64,000 nt of DNA, taken from positions 47,113,308-47,177,307 of the forward strand of contig CM069455.1 of assembly GCA_035610835.1 (NCBI GenBank), in the 5' to 3' direction. Below the pieces are notes generated by a model. That model was not told the origin of the DNA, did not search any database, and saw nothing but the letters and a program-made list of their open reading frames with translations. Origin of the DNA: Ophiura sarsii (lineage: Eukaryota; Echinodermata; Ophiuroidea; Amphilepidida; Ophiuridae). Positions 21,724 to 33,339 of the stretch are shown here, one piece after another. Each line of letters starts with the position of its first letter. Position 1 is the first letter of the stretch. The translations under genes were made by a program, and so were the position numbers.

Positions 21724-23041
21724 TGGTCAGAAGTCACAAACTGGTCCAAAAAAATGTTTCACTTCTAATAATGTTGAGAAATGCACCAATTCTGATTAAA
21801 TGGGACAAAACTTAAGTTTTACATACTTAATGACCCACAAACTATATATTGTTGGAAAGCTTATGATTCAAGGTTTTTCATTTTTGAAAAAAAGAATCAA
21901 ATTATACAGGGTGTGTAACATTTTTACAGGGTGGAACATAAAAAAGTTGATCGTTTTTGCTCCTCACACAATATTTTGATAGTTTGTACAATTAGGGTTT
22001 AGCTGAAGATAGTCACCAAAATCAGAACAACCGCAGAACGTGCTACCAAATTTGCTAAGAATCACCTGCCCAAAATGTACACAGGAAAAGTACAGGGTGT
22101 CTAAAATTATGATGAAATAATGCATAAAATGAAGGTTTGTATATGATATTCTATGAAATTTAGTTAGCATGGACTATTTAATTTAAAGGAAAATGGTTAT
22201 CAAAATGAACTACATGAATATCATTAAAGTTCCTTTTATTTTGAATACAGGGTGGTCCAAAATAGGTCTAAATAGCAAATTTTTCATAAATCTATGAACA
22301 ATTCTGTGAAGAAACACTTCTGGGTTTTTTAGTTAAATGTTTTACTACCCAGGGTAGAAAAGGACCGAAGAGTCACACAAATGAAATACTGAGACTGCGA
22401 TTTGGCCATTGTTTAATCAATAAAATGAATAAAACTGTGTATTTTTTACATTAAAACACTCCCTGAATTGAACATCATATTCTAGTAGAGAATGTCTAGA
22501 TAACAATTCAATATTATTATTCATAGTAGCAGGCACATGTTATTAACACATATGAAAAGTTTGAAAACTTTCCTATGTATACTTTTAAAATGGCATCAAT
22601 TTCAAAAGTTCTATTTTTCCGCTATTTTGTGTAGAAACCTATGGGCGCCTCATCAACCGGCGCCTCACCCACCGGCTCCACCCTTGACTCACTCGACGTT
22701 TAGATTGATAACTTCACTGTTGCTAAACATGTGGCTTTAATCCTTTTTTTATTCGGTAGCTGGATAAATTGTCTTTAATATGATACCAAAAATGTTATGT
22801 TTTTTTTGACAAAAACGATCAACTTTTTTATGTTCCACCCTGTAAAAATGTTACACACCCTGTATAATTTGATTCTTTTTTGCAAAAATGAAAAACCTTG
22901 AATCATAAGCTTTCCAATATATAGTTTGTGGGTCATTAAGTATGTAAAACTTAAGTTATGTCCCGTTTAATCAGAATTGGTGCATTTCTCAACATTATTA
23001 GAAGTGAAACATTTTTTGGACCAGTTTGTGACTTCTGACCA
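21724..23041. mobile_element. 1.3-kb element with about 235-bp TIRs
   Basis: Ends TGGTCAGAAGTCACAAACTG and its inverse at 23041; arms 21724-21960 and 22805-23041 match closely and each contains ACAGGGTGTGTAACATTTTT. The central 840 bp (21960-22800) has no recognised transposase. Confidence 0.85.
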
Positions 23042-23299
23042 ACTACGCCCTCCCATTGCGTCACCCATTCTTTACAAGACTAATAAATTACATATCACAT
23101 AATATGTACATAATATGCCTTTCATTGGATCTATTGTATTTACGCATTAGGTTTTTAGCGCCCATTGGATGTGCAATGGCTTCATTGTTACTGCTGTATT
23201 TTTTTAAATTTTCTAATACCAGCGGAAGCTCAAAGTTCAGCCAACAAGAAGTTAAAATCACACTAAGAGTCTCACATATATGTTATAAACACGTAGTTT

Positions 23300-23520
23300 A
23301 ATATTCCATATCATTTAACCTGTTAACAAAATGAAGAAAAAATAAATCTGAAGAAAAAAGAATCTGAAAAAAAAAAATCTGAAGAAAAAGAAAAGAAAAA
23401 GAGAAATCGGAGCGGCCCTAAATCTGACGAGCGGGCGGTCGAGGACAACATAACAATTTTATTTTTGGCCTAACTGGTCAATGAACTTGGTATATCGAGT
23501 CAAGGTCTTTTCTTTTTAAC
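23300..23520. other. 3' UTR / flank of the ShKT exon
   Basis: Lies just downstream (minus strand) of the stop codon at 23529. It contains a GAA/AAA-rich low-complexity stretch at 23330-23405. AATAAA-like sequences on the minus strand are not clear-cut, so a polyadenylation site cannot be placed. Confidence 0.3.
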
Positions 23521-23528
23521 TTACCGCT

Positions 23529-23638
23529 TTAGCAAACCTCACAGCTCAGTTTGCAGTTGACCAGCATGTAGCCCTGGTTACTGTTACAGTATCCTTCTGC
23601 AGCCCAATAGGGACAACTCACGTTATCATCAGTACAAT
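23529..23638 (-). CDS. Terminal exon: ShKT domain of a secreted mosaic protein
   Basis: The minus strand reads, after a CTTCAAAG splice acceptor in phase 1, a complete ShKT-type domain and then an immediate TAA stop (23529-23531). Six cysteines are spaced as in the ShKT family, with the diagnostic WAAEGYC and YMLVNCKLSC segments. In animals ShKT domains sit at the C-terminus of many secreted enzymes and matrix proteins as small disulphide modules; the name comes from a sea anemone channel-blocking peptide, but a lone C-terminal ShKT in a mosaic protein does not imply toxicity. The exon is 110 bp: two bases, 35 residues and the stop. Upstream neighbours are Ser/Thr linker exons ending in phase 1, so the reading frame joins. 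The duplicated copy B lacks this domain at the matching place (about 61600-61661). Confidence 0.85.
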
Positions 23639-24083
23639 CTTTGAAGGAAAAAAACCAGTACATCAGGTATATCCATATAATTATAAATGCAAACTTGTAT
23701 TATTATAGATAATCACTTTCACCTATAGATTGATCGCATGTTACGCACACTCTTCGAATTTCCCGGGTTTTAGCGGAACCTATAGGAGACGAACTGTCTT
23801 TATGATACCGGGTTACCGCACAGACTTACCGCATAGAACTTAGAAGTACGCCCTCCTATTGCGTTAGCCATTCTTCGATAAAGCTAATAACATCGCTTGT
23901 GGTCTAGCTAAAGCTAAGATTGAGTAACATCTCAGACGATTTGAAATAAACTTGTAAACTTAAAGGCGATATCGGAATGCAGCTCGCAGGGCTTTTTCCT
24001 GATCGAACCTTTCAAAATATTTTTTTTGAAGAGTCTGTGAAATAACACAAACTGATTAGCATTGCACATGGTGTCACAGTTAC

Positions 24084-24191
24084 CTTCTGAGTTTACTCCG
24101 TCAGTAGTAGGGTATCCTGTAGTAGTGGAATATTTAGTGGTGTATCCTTCCGAAGTGGAATGTTTGTTGGCTGTCGTCATCCCCGTTGTCG
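24084..24191 (-). CDS. Ser/Thr-rich linker exon 2 of copy A
   Basis: Acceptor TTTACAACACAG lies just before 24191 and donor GAAG|GTAACT just after 24084, giving a 108-bp exon with phase 1 at both ends. It encodes a low-complexity, Thr/Ser/Tyr/Gly-rich linker with the shared opening NKHSTSEGYTT and a YSTTTGYPTTDG stretch. Such linkers are typically extended and O-glycosylated between extracellular domains. Its counterpart in copy B (62050-62157) has the same length and splice sites. There is no recognisable domain; the call rests on splice sites, phase, conserved length and similarity among four sister exons. Confidence 0.78.
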
Positions 24192-24799
24192 CTGTGTTGT
24201 AAAGAGAACACGGTCACGATAATTAGGTCCGAAATTAGGTTGCATTAATTTTTATATTGATTCTTTTTATTCTATTTTATGTTAACCTTTGTAAACCCCC
24301 ACTTTTCCTTTTAATTTGGACATAGACAAGTTTATGGTGACTGAACAACACCAACTTGAACAAGGGACATTATGACCCGCTGATATAGAGGGCATACAAC
24401 ATGTTCAAATCAAAGCACGTTAAAGGGACACTAAGAGATGTGTTGGAGGATGCGCCCTCAATTATGAAAAAAACTGGGATTAGTATTTTTTATAATTGTA
24501 TTACATGTATGAACTTACACCTATAAGGATTAAGAAAAATCAGCCCTCTATGTACAAGAAAACGTCGATTCAAAAATGCTCGTCCCGCGGGACGAGCATT
24601 TTACGTCCGACAGTATCCCCCTGCAGTACGCGTGATACATAACGCGAACCATATTTGCATAGAGGGCGTTTTTCAATAAATAGCGATGATATTGTTTTAA
24701 TCAAGTTTTGCTGTGTTTTTGCTAGTAGAAACAACAGTAATGGCCATTTTTAATGTTCATCTTGAATTCTGAAGTAAATTTTTAAACATTTAAAATTTT

Positions 24800-26035
24800 C
24801 AACACCACTTAATGTGCCTTTAAGTCTATGGGAACTACGCTCCCTCCCATTGTGTCAGCCAGTATTCAAAAAGGCTTATACGTATCATTTGTGGTTTAGC
24901 TCAAGCTGAGTTTGAGTAATATCCCAGATGATTTGGAATAAACTTGTAAACTTAAAAGGCGATACTGGAATGCCGCTTCTGGGCTTTCTCTCAATTGAAC
25001 CTTCAAAAAAGATCTTTTCAAGGATCTGTGGAATAACACAAACTGACTAGCAGTAGCACTGCTCCGAGACGTCACAGTTACCTTCTAAGTTTAATCTGTC
25101 AGTGGTAGAGTATTCTCCAGTAGTGGAGTATCCTTCAGTAGTGGGATATTCATCAGCAGAGGATCCTCCAGTAGTGGATTCAGTAGAGGATCCTCCAGTA
25201 GTGGATTCAGTAGAGGATTCTCCAGTAGTGGGATATTCATCAGTAGAGGATCCTCCAGTACTGGGATATTCATCAGTAGCGGATCCTCCAGTAGTGGGAT
25301 CAGTAGAGGATTCTCCTGGATCAGTAGAGGATCCTCCAGTAGTGGGATATTCAATGGTGTATCCTTCTGAAGTGGAATGTTTGTTGGTTTTTGATGTCAT
25401 CATCCCCGCTGTCGCTGTGTTGTATTAGGAGAAAACGGCCACGATAATGTATAGGTTGCATTTTTATTTTATACGTTTTCAATTTTATTTATTATTCTTA
25501 TATTATTTCATGTTAACCTTTTTAGCTCCCCTTTCCCTAGTTTTAATTTAGACACAGAAAAGGTTATGGTCACTGAATGAAAGCAACATCTGTCGAACAA
25601 CAACGAGGGACATGAACCGCTGATAGAGGGCATTCAAACATGTTCAAAGCACGTTAAGTCTATGGGAACTGCGCTCCCTCCCCTTGCGTTAGCCATTATG
25701 TAAAAGGTTATTGAATATCGCTTGTGGTTTAGCCAACAGCAGCTTGGACAAAAAATTCCAACTATGAATTGCATTCATAGCATATTTAAACATCGAGTCA
25801 ATGGCGATGACATCATTTTTGGCGGTTGCTCTTTTTTTACACTAAAAAGTGGCGTGATCTGTAAGCTGTTGTGTATAATCATTGAAAAAAACAGTACAGC
25901 AGGTATAGGTCTACATATGACTATGAGTATAAACTGTTATTATTATAAAAAATCACTTTCACTCTTTGTATATATATCCCGCCATTATTCAAAAATGCTA
26001 ATAAATATCGCTTGTCGCTTAGTATAAGGGTTCTA
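24800..26035. repeat. Repeated exon-plus-intron unit
   Basis: Intron sequence around each linker exon recurs: GACATAGAAAAGTTTATGGT, then TCTATGGGAACTACGCTCC, CAGCCATTATTCAAAAAGGC, and GATGATTTGGAATAAACTTG before each exon. Copies stand at 23.87-24.4, 24.83-25.6 and 25.66-26.03 kb, and again at 61.3-62.4, 62.45-63.1 and 63.2-63.6 kb. This shows that the linker exon multiplied together with its introns before the larger duplication. Confidence 0.8.
25082..25414 (-). CDS. Ser/Thr/Gly repeat linker exon 1 of copy A
   Basis: A 333-bp exon with acceptor ACAACACAG before 25414 and donor AG|GTAACT after 25082, phase 1 at both ends. The product is a mucin-like run of units such as TTGGSSTDEYP and TTGGSSTES, encoded by a minisatellite of 15-21-bp units (core ACTGGAGGATCCTCTAC on the minus strand). 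It begins like its sisters with NKHSTSEGYT. The partner exon in copy B is 291 bp, so unit number differs by a whole number of codons. It probably forms an O-glycosylated stalk. Open frames on other strands here are shadows of the repeat. Confidence 0.8.
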
Positions 26036-26043
26036 TAATAATA

Positions 26044-27055
26044 GGAGTGGGCTATAGAGGGTCATTTTTAGGTCATAGTTTCAGATCACGCTTGCTACAT
26101 GATTTTTTGATGACTTTATGCCTACTGACAACATTTTCAACAAAAAAATTGAAAAAAATGCGAAATCCAGGGTGCCCCGGCCAAAAAACCACAAAAGGGC
26201 GGCCATTTTGGAAAAAACAGACTTTTGATCATAACTCAGTCATTTTTGGTCTAATTTATTTGATTTTGGTGGCAATACCCATGTTTAAAGGTACAAGATG
26301 TCATTCTATGCTGATTTCGTCTCATATAACCCCTTCTTTTTCTTGTAATAGCTGATTTTGGTCAAATTTGGACTGTGAGGGCGCTTTGCAAAAAAGTAGC
26401 TATCGCATTAATCAAAATGAATTTGAATACATGAAATGTGTTAAGAGTGTGTCAAGAAACATTGTCTGAAGATGTGAGCATGTTACCTCATTTCGTTTTA
26501 CCGTGGCATCCACTTTAAATCACAAGAACGTATTACAAGCACTTCCATAGGATAGTACAGAGGTCAACGAACTTTCATTAGTGTGTGTTTCAATGGAGAC
26601 AATTCAAAGATATTCAAGATGGTGTAGCTTCAAAACAACAAATGGTATTTTACTCAGATTTTCAGGAAATGCCTAAAATGTAACTCCTATCATATTTCAA
26701 CATTAGAATTTGAGATGCTACGATGCAAAAGGTGTTTTTTTTAAACAGCGCCCTCACAGGGCTATTTTCACTAAAAATGCCATTTTCAGGAAAACGAAAC
26801 ATCGTCATGCGATAAAAGTTGTATAAGATTATTCCATGTCCCAACAATCAAATTGATTGGACCAAAAATGATTGATTTATGATCAAAATACTGTTTTTCC
26901 AAAATGGCCGACTTTTTGTGGTTTTTTGGCCGGGGCACCCTGGATTTTGCATTTTTGTCAATTTGTTTGTTGAAAATGTTGTCAGTACGTATAAAGTCAT
27001 CAAAAAATCATGTAGCAAGCATGATCTGAAACTATGACCCTCTATAGCCCACTCC
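26044..27055. mobile_element. 1.0-kb fold-back element with about 240-bp TIRs
   Basis: Ends GGAGTGGGCTATAGAGGGTC and its inverse, flanked by TA on each side (26042-26043, 27056-27057). The arms match closely for about 240 bp, including CCAGGGTGCCCCGGCCAAAA, and more weakly beyond. Copy B lacks it around 63600. No transposase is visible. Confidence 0.85.
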
Positions 27056-27090
27056 TAAATTAATAACAAAACTGAAGAACTTTTTTAGTT

Positions 27091-27448
27091 CTTTAAAGCC
27101 CCAGGCATCTACTAAATGTTGGACAATTCGACTGTAAATCTTTATATACATTTTTTACTAAATACAAAATCTATGGTGTTAATTCAATAAAAAATGGGCA
27201 TCGTCAAAATTACATTTTTACGTTTCTTATCGTTTATCTTTGTTTAAATCAACTGATTTATACGAACAATATTTGAAAATACATTTAACCATATTTTTGA
27301 AAAGGAATCGGAGTCTACTGAACATTGATATCAAAAGGCATTTAAAACATTTGGTATTGCAGCGCCCTCTATTGCTCAAATGTGTCAGATTGGCAGATTG
27401 GCTGGATTAAGCCACTGGTGGAATGAGTAGATGCCTGGGTCTTTAAAG
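27091..27448. mobile_element. Small MITE (CAGGCATCTACT ends)
   Basis: CTTTAAAGCCCCAGGCATCTACT at the left is the inverse of AGTAGATGCCTGGGTCTTTAAAG at the right. Just after it, 27448-27550 has several GGTTCTT/AAGAACC repeats that look like a second small element. Confidence 0.55.
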
Positions 27449-27640
27449 AACCTTTCAAGAGGGTTCTTCAATGAAATGGTTCTTAGGAAGAACCCATGAG
27501 GGTTCCGTATGGAGGACAACGTGAGGAACCATTCATGGTTCTAAGTTGAACCTTTTTTGCTGAGAGTGTATAAGTCTTACGTACAAGTCACTTTTACGTA
27601 TGAGTCATACGTACTAGTTTTGCAGTGCGATCTTACTTAC

Positions 27641-27898
27641 CGTCCATTTCATCACATCCTAATAATTCTCGTAACATTTTCACATCGTGATTATATACAA
27701 AAGGTAACGGATTGTCCGCGTAAAAGGGATCTTCCGCTCCTCGTGGTACAATCGTGTTCATCCCTCCAAGGATGATTTTTGTACAAGCGCATCGCTCTGT
27801 CTTTGCGTAAGGCAACACCCAACGTAACTTGAAGCCTTTATTTGGATCGGGCTGTTGACCCATTACGCATTCATTAGCTATACAGACACCAAGGAATC
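27641..27898 (-). CDS. Exon for an unidentified cysteine-containing module
   Basis: A 258-bp exon with a strong acceptor (TCTGCAG before 27898) and a strong donor (GACG|GTAAGTAAG after 27641), phase 1 at both ends, 85 complete codons. The product is well mixed in composition, unlike the low-complexity linkers, with segments FLGVCIANECVMGQQ, LRWVLPYAKTERCACTK and LRELLGCDEMDG and five cysteines. I do not recognise the family. It could be a whole small disulphide domain or half of a larger one. On the minus strand it lies upstream of the two linker exons of copy A and its phase lets it splice to them. Intron sequence just downstream (27566-27614) matches the last 50 bases of the window, so a duplicate of this exon is expected beyond 64000. 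Confidence 0.7.
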
Positions 27899-27969
27899 CT
27901 GCAGAGGGTAACAATGGATAAATATGACGTAGATTAAAAGAGATGACATTAACCTTTGAGCGAAGCAAT

Positions 27970-29200
27970 ACGTTAAGTTAACTCTTTTACTCAAATTTAC
28001 CATGCAACATTTGGACCACTTGCAGAGACTGATAATTCCAGGGCCGGATTTACCGTGGTTTGTTTGTTTTGTTGTTGTTTGTTTTTTTGGGGGGGTGGGG
28101 GCCTGGGCCAGGCCAAAATTTGGAGGCCCCTAAACTCACCGTGAGGAATCATGTGCTCAACTGAATGTTAATTGCTTGCATTTTTTTCGCGCAAACATTT
28201 TCGATTTTATACTACAATTGAGGTACAATAAAATGCCTAGTGTTGGAAATCATTATTATTTATAGTTTTGGGGCTCCCGGGGGATGTCAAGTGTCAGGTA
28301 TAGCCTCCATAAAACTGCCGTAACTTCGTCATTATTCATATAATCCACATAAAAGTATACATTTTCTTAAAGGGAAGGTTTCAATCAATCTTACCATGAA
28401 CATGAAATTGTTCTTAAAGTGACCATATTGGGGAAAATCATAAGAAACTCATTGTTTGATCTAATTAAGGTTTTGTCAAAATTCAAAATGTGTCGTTCCA
28501 CGTTTAACAAAATTCTAAAAAAAAATTCAAAAAAACGTCTTGAAAAACGCAAAAAGTGGGTCGGTCGGGCCCGTAAAACAGGGTGTTTTTTTCCTCGCCT
28601 TAGCGTAAACCTTTCTCAGAAGCAAATTCACATGGTTGTGTACGGATAATGCTATAACACAACCAGGGAGGGAGTTGTTGCACTCCCCCGTCCCTATAAT
28701 GTTTGGTTATTAAATGTCCTATGCCATTGGTAACACTATATAATAGATAGCTATTTTCCCCTTCTTTCCTTTGATAACCCGGCTGATACCAAGCCAAGTA
28801 CCCATATTCCCCAAATGACCCAGTGCCCAGATAGCGCCCTCCTTTTGACAAAATATTCTTCCCTTAATTCCATCCAAATATCCGATTTTTAACATTTTTT
28901 TTGCCAAATGTCGATTAAAATATTGTTAAGAACATAAAATATCAAGTTGGAAGTTGATAGTACTCATAAATATAATAGGGGAGAGCGGGAGGGTACGCCC
29001 TTTAGGCAGGTTCGCCCACCACGTGATTCTCATCTTTACAGCCACTTGTTGAATTTGGCGAACACACAATAGATACAGTAGTATGTTGCAAGCTTTCCGA
29101 TGGGAGTAGCCCGCGGGTTGGAACAGCTTGGTAGTCGGCAAATATAGAGGCGGGGATATGCCGCTAATTAGAACAGATTTGGTTGACCCATTTGAGCAGG
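27970..29200. other. No gene recognised
   Basis: Contains a T/G-rich low-complexity patch (28065-28110) and short frames of no clear origin. Nothing resembling a conserved exon with splice sites was found on either strand. Confidence 0.4.
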
Positions 29201-29214
29201 TATTGTGTATGGTT

Positions 29215-29868
29215 GATATACACCTAGCACATAAAGTCCCTGACCAGGTGCTTTGAGGTTGGCTAATTCAAAATATATGATCGGTACCAAAAATCTGAGA
29301 TATACATTAAATGAGCAAATTTCTTCTCCGCAGTTTGATACCTCATTCAACAAAATCGAATGGATACTTTTAAAGTTATGTCGATTTCAATGACCGCGCA
29401 TGCAACAGAAAAGTTGCACTAGGTATAGGAAATCATTGATTTGTGTGTGATTTACCATAGACGGTAAAAATCAATGTTTTACCCGTCTATGGATTTACGC
29501 ACTGAAAAACTCACAGCTTATCAGCTAAGACTTGTCTTCTTCACAGCCAGATACACCCTTTGTCCCGCACATTGCGGTTATCACTAAAGACCCATACATC
29601 TGTCTCGTTCAGATAGCACACAGTTATGACAGTAATCACACACAAATCAATGATTCCTATACCTAGTGCAACTTTTCTGTTGCATGCGCGGTCATTGAAA
29701 TCGCCATAACTTTAAAAGTATCCATTCGATTTTGTTGAATGAGGTATCAAACTGCGGGGAAGAAATTTGCTCATTTAATGTTCATCTCAGATTTTTGGTA
29801 CCGATTATATATTTTGAATTAGTCAACCTCAAAGCACCTGGTCAGGGACTTTATGTGCTAGGTGTACA
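29215..29868. mobile_element. Fold-back element with about 230-bp arms
   Basis: Arms 29215-29445 and 29640-29868 are reverse complements; shared stretches include CTAGCACATAAAGTCCCTGA and CGCGCATGCAACAGAAAAG. The loop has its own short inverted pair around ATCAATG. Confidence 0.85.
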
Positions 29869-29879
29869 CAGAATAGTCA

Positions 29880-31820
29880 ACATGGTTTTGACTATATTAT
29901 AACACCACTTGTACATGTTGGGCTGGAGGGGAACTGGCGGGGCGTATTATTACGTATACTCCCCGCTCTGACAGCAGCGTGTGGTATTTGAATACCGTTT
30001 TTATTTTCACTTTATTATTAGATGGTGGTGAAAAGAAACGCCTACAGACTTGAATTTTCTTTTGTATATGCATAAATTGCATTAAAATCTGAATACCGTG
30101 TCACTTCATAAACAGCTTGCAACAATCAATTGAAAAGCTCTAGTTTCACTTTACACCAGATAATTTATCACAGTTATGATAAACAAATATTAGATTTTGT
30201 TTGAAATTACTCGTCATCAAAGAGAGGTATGCCTGAAATCGGTTCACTACGATATATGTGCATCCGGCTATACTGACGCAATTGACCAATACAATTCTGT
30301 AAATAGTCAGTGAATATTTATGAGGTATAGCAACCTTATATTTTTCATCCATATCACTAAAACTATAACTACATCGCACAATAACAAATATTTAAAAAAC
30401 AAAAACATATTAACATAACCGAAACAAGGTGCATTTGAAAATATAATGATCAATACAAAATAATTATACTATGTATACATAAACTACTTACCAGATAAAA
30501 GTAACAGCAACACTATATCATGCCGATCATTTATAAGAAGCCAACACATGATTCTTGTTGATACTTATTAATATACTGATCTATCTACATGTATAATAGA
30601 TGTACTTGAATGCTGTTTCATGAAAACAAAATCAACTTGTGGTGAAGCAAACTAACTGTGATAAAAACAAGAATTGATAGGATCAAAATATTTGCAATCC
30701 ACTTCTAATTTACATACACACGCGATTAATTTAATGAAAGAAAGAATTTCGCGATTACTATGATGCTTCAAATAAAGCTTATAAAATACATAAAGTCTGC
30801 ATTAAATATCAGCATGGACACGGGCAATCTACTATAGTTGTTTGGCATTGTCGCCATGGCAATTTTCCCAATCCACAATTTCATCTATTATTTATATTAA
30901 TGATCAACTTTTTAAAAGCATCCAATTAATCGAAGAAATGCATTTCACTAATGAGCATACTTTTTGGTTGATTACTATAAGTGATCATTTAGTATCGATT
31001 AAGACATGGTCCATGATTAAGATATCGTTTAGTTAAATGTGGAGACCATTATAATGGTATTGATCTTTTGATATACTATTCATTTGGTTTTTTTAGTTTT
31101 AACTTGTAGTTTGAGTACCTATTATGAGCATGCTTGAGCGTTGCCAACCCAAGGCCGCGGAATTAAAGGGGCGCAGAAAGATTTCTCAAAAAAATGACAT
31201 TCAACATTCGTACCTTGTTTAGATGATATACATAGAAACTCTCTCATGTAAGATTTCTTCAACAACAAATCAGTAAAAATGAAAAATAAAGACATTTTCT
31301 CAACATTTCCGAAGATATATTAGTGCTTTTCACTTTTTTTTGTATTTTGGTTAAAAATCACCACCAATTGAATCAGGGAGGTCATGAATATGCATCACTC
31401 AACAAGCCATGGGTGGTCTTCAAGGTTATTTTGAATAAACATGAAACAAATAAGTAAGAAGCCATCTGTGGCATTTGAGATGAATTTGGGTAATTTCGAT
31501 GTGATATAGGCCTACATCGAAACTCAAAACGCTATAAAAACCATGAATTTCACATGAAATACTGCAAATTAAGCTCTATAATGTTAGGTGGTAGTTAGTA
31601 CGTATATAAGCATTGCATATATGTGAAAAACCCAACTTCTGAACAAATTGAGGGCTCCCTCCATAAAGGATCTCTTAGTGCCCCTTCAGCTATAGCGGCC
31701 TGCGAACATTTGGTTTGGTGAAATACCAATGCATTTTCAATGAACTCAACGAAAATGTCGTTACTTTTGTTTGTCGTCGACCGCGGCCTAGACGGCACTT
31801 GCGAATGAGGCGGGATTAAG
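29880..31820. other. No gene recognised
   Basis: AT-rich sequence with only short frames. No domain, tRNA or long inverted repeat was seen. Confidence 0.4.
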
Positions 31821-31825
31821 ATGAT

Positions 31826-32340
31826 AACTTGAAGGTCGTAAGGCCGTAGCTCGTCCTCAGTAAAGCCGTAATCAAGGGCAAAAAGTCGATGGTCGTCCTC
31901 TGTAAAGTCGTATTCAAGAGCGTAAGGTTGAAGCTCGTCCTCGGTAAAGCCGTAATCAAGGGCGTAAGATTGAAGCTCGTCCTCGGTAAAGTCATAATCA
32001 AGAGGATAAGATCGAATCTCGTCCTCGGTAAAGTCATAATCAAGAACGTAAGGTCGAAACTCGTCCTCGGTAAAGTCGTAATCAAGAGGATAAGGTCGAA
32101 TCTCGTCCTCGGTATATTCGTAATCAAGAGCGTAAGGTCGAAACTCGTCCTCGGTAAAGTCGTAATCAAGGGCGAAAAGTCGAAGGTCGTCCTCGGTAAA
32201 GCCGTATTCAAGAGGATAATGTCGAATCTCGTCCTCGGTAAAGTCGTAATCAAGAGTGTAAGGTCGAAACTCGTCCTCGGTAAAGTCGCAATAAAGAGCG
32301 TAAGGTCGAAGTTCGTCCTCAGTAAAGTTGTACTCAAGGG
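31826..32340. repeat. 42-bp satellite array
   Basis: About a dozen head-to-tail units of 42 bp, each holding CTCGTCCTCGGTAAAGTCG and a variable TAATCAAGAGCGTAAGGTCG part. As 42 is a multiple of three and the unit lacks stops, both strands stay open and appear as 14-residue protein repeats (minus LITTLPRTSFDLTL, plus VVLGKVVIKSVRSK). There is no splice or start context, so the frames are not called as genes. Confidence 0.92.
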
Positions 32341-32860
32341 CGTAAGCTCGTAGCTCGTCAGCTCGTAGCTCGTAAGCTCGTAAGCTCGTAGCTCGTTAGC
32401 TCGTTAGCTCGTAGCTCGTAAGCTCGAAGCTCGTAAGCTCGTAAGCTCGTAGCTTGCAAGGTCGTAGCTCGTCCTCGGTAAAGTCGGAATCAATGGCGCA
32501 AGGTCGTAGCTCGTCCTCGGAAAGTCGGAATCCAGGGCGTTAGGTCGTAGCTTGTCTTCGGTAATGTCGGAATCAAGGGGATAAGGTCGTAGACTGGGTC
32601 TACGCGTCCCTCTCTATAGAGCCATCTTTTAAAATGGCAGACCACAAAGAGCGAGGGGTCGTGTATAGAATATGAAGACATTAAGGATTTAGTCTAATAA
32701 GGTCGTAGCTCGTAATCAAGGGCATAAGGTTGTAGCTCGTCCTCTTTAATGTCGGAATCAAGGCCGGGCATAGTAGCTCGTCCTTGATAAAGCCGGGCAT
32801 AAGTGGTAGCTCGTCCTTGGTTATGTCGGAATCTAGGGCACAACACAAAGTCGTATCTCG
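32341..32860. repeat. Short-unit AGCTCGTA array and diverged satellite units
   Basis: 32341-32460 is packed with 8-10-bp units of AGCTCGTAGCTCGTA type, apparently collapsed from the 42-bp unit. From 32461 to about 32860 longer, diverged units with CTCGTCCTCGG continue. Confidence 0.85.
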
Positions 32861-33339
32861 TTGATTATTAACGCCCTGATTGATAAATAGAGGCCAAGCG
32901 AACATCCTAATGCTCTGATTGATCCATGTGTCTGAGAATGCTGGGAAGATCGGAATGGAAACTTTGCCCAAGTGCGCACAATCGATCAGTGACCATTCTG
33001 GTTGGTAAATCTGTTCGGATATTAGCTGATATTGACAATATCATTCAGTGAATCAAGTACAGAATAAATCACAGAATCAGTCACAAAATAAATCAGAAAA
33101 TAAATCAGAGCATAGGATGTGTGCGCTCGGACACCCTATTATCTATCCCAGTAACAAATTGACCAAAGAACCACTCAACTGTTCTTGCGCTTGTTGATTT
33201 TTACACTCATCAGCTCCAACACCATCTGAATGCTTTAGATGATTGGTGTAAGGTTAACGGTAGAATGGTAGAACGTACTCATTTAGAACCTTCCTCTTGA
33301 TCTTCATACTGGTCTTACGGCTTCTCATGATATTTGCCA

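Noticed and set aside
25091..25428. Other-frame repeat proteins over the linker exons
   Set aside because: Shadows of the minisatellite; only the minus-strand frame bounded by the splice sites is consistent among all four sister exons.
31816..32353. Long overlapping repeat-protein frames on both strands
   Set aside because: They follow from a stop-free 42-bp satellite unit. There are no splice sites or conserved residues.
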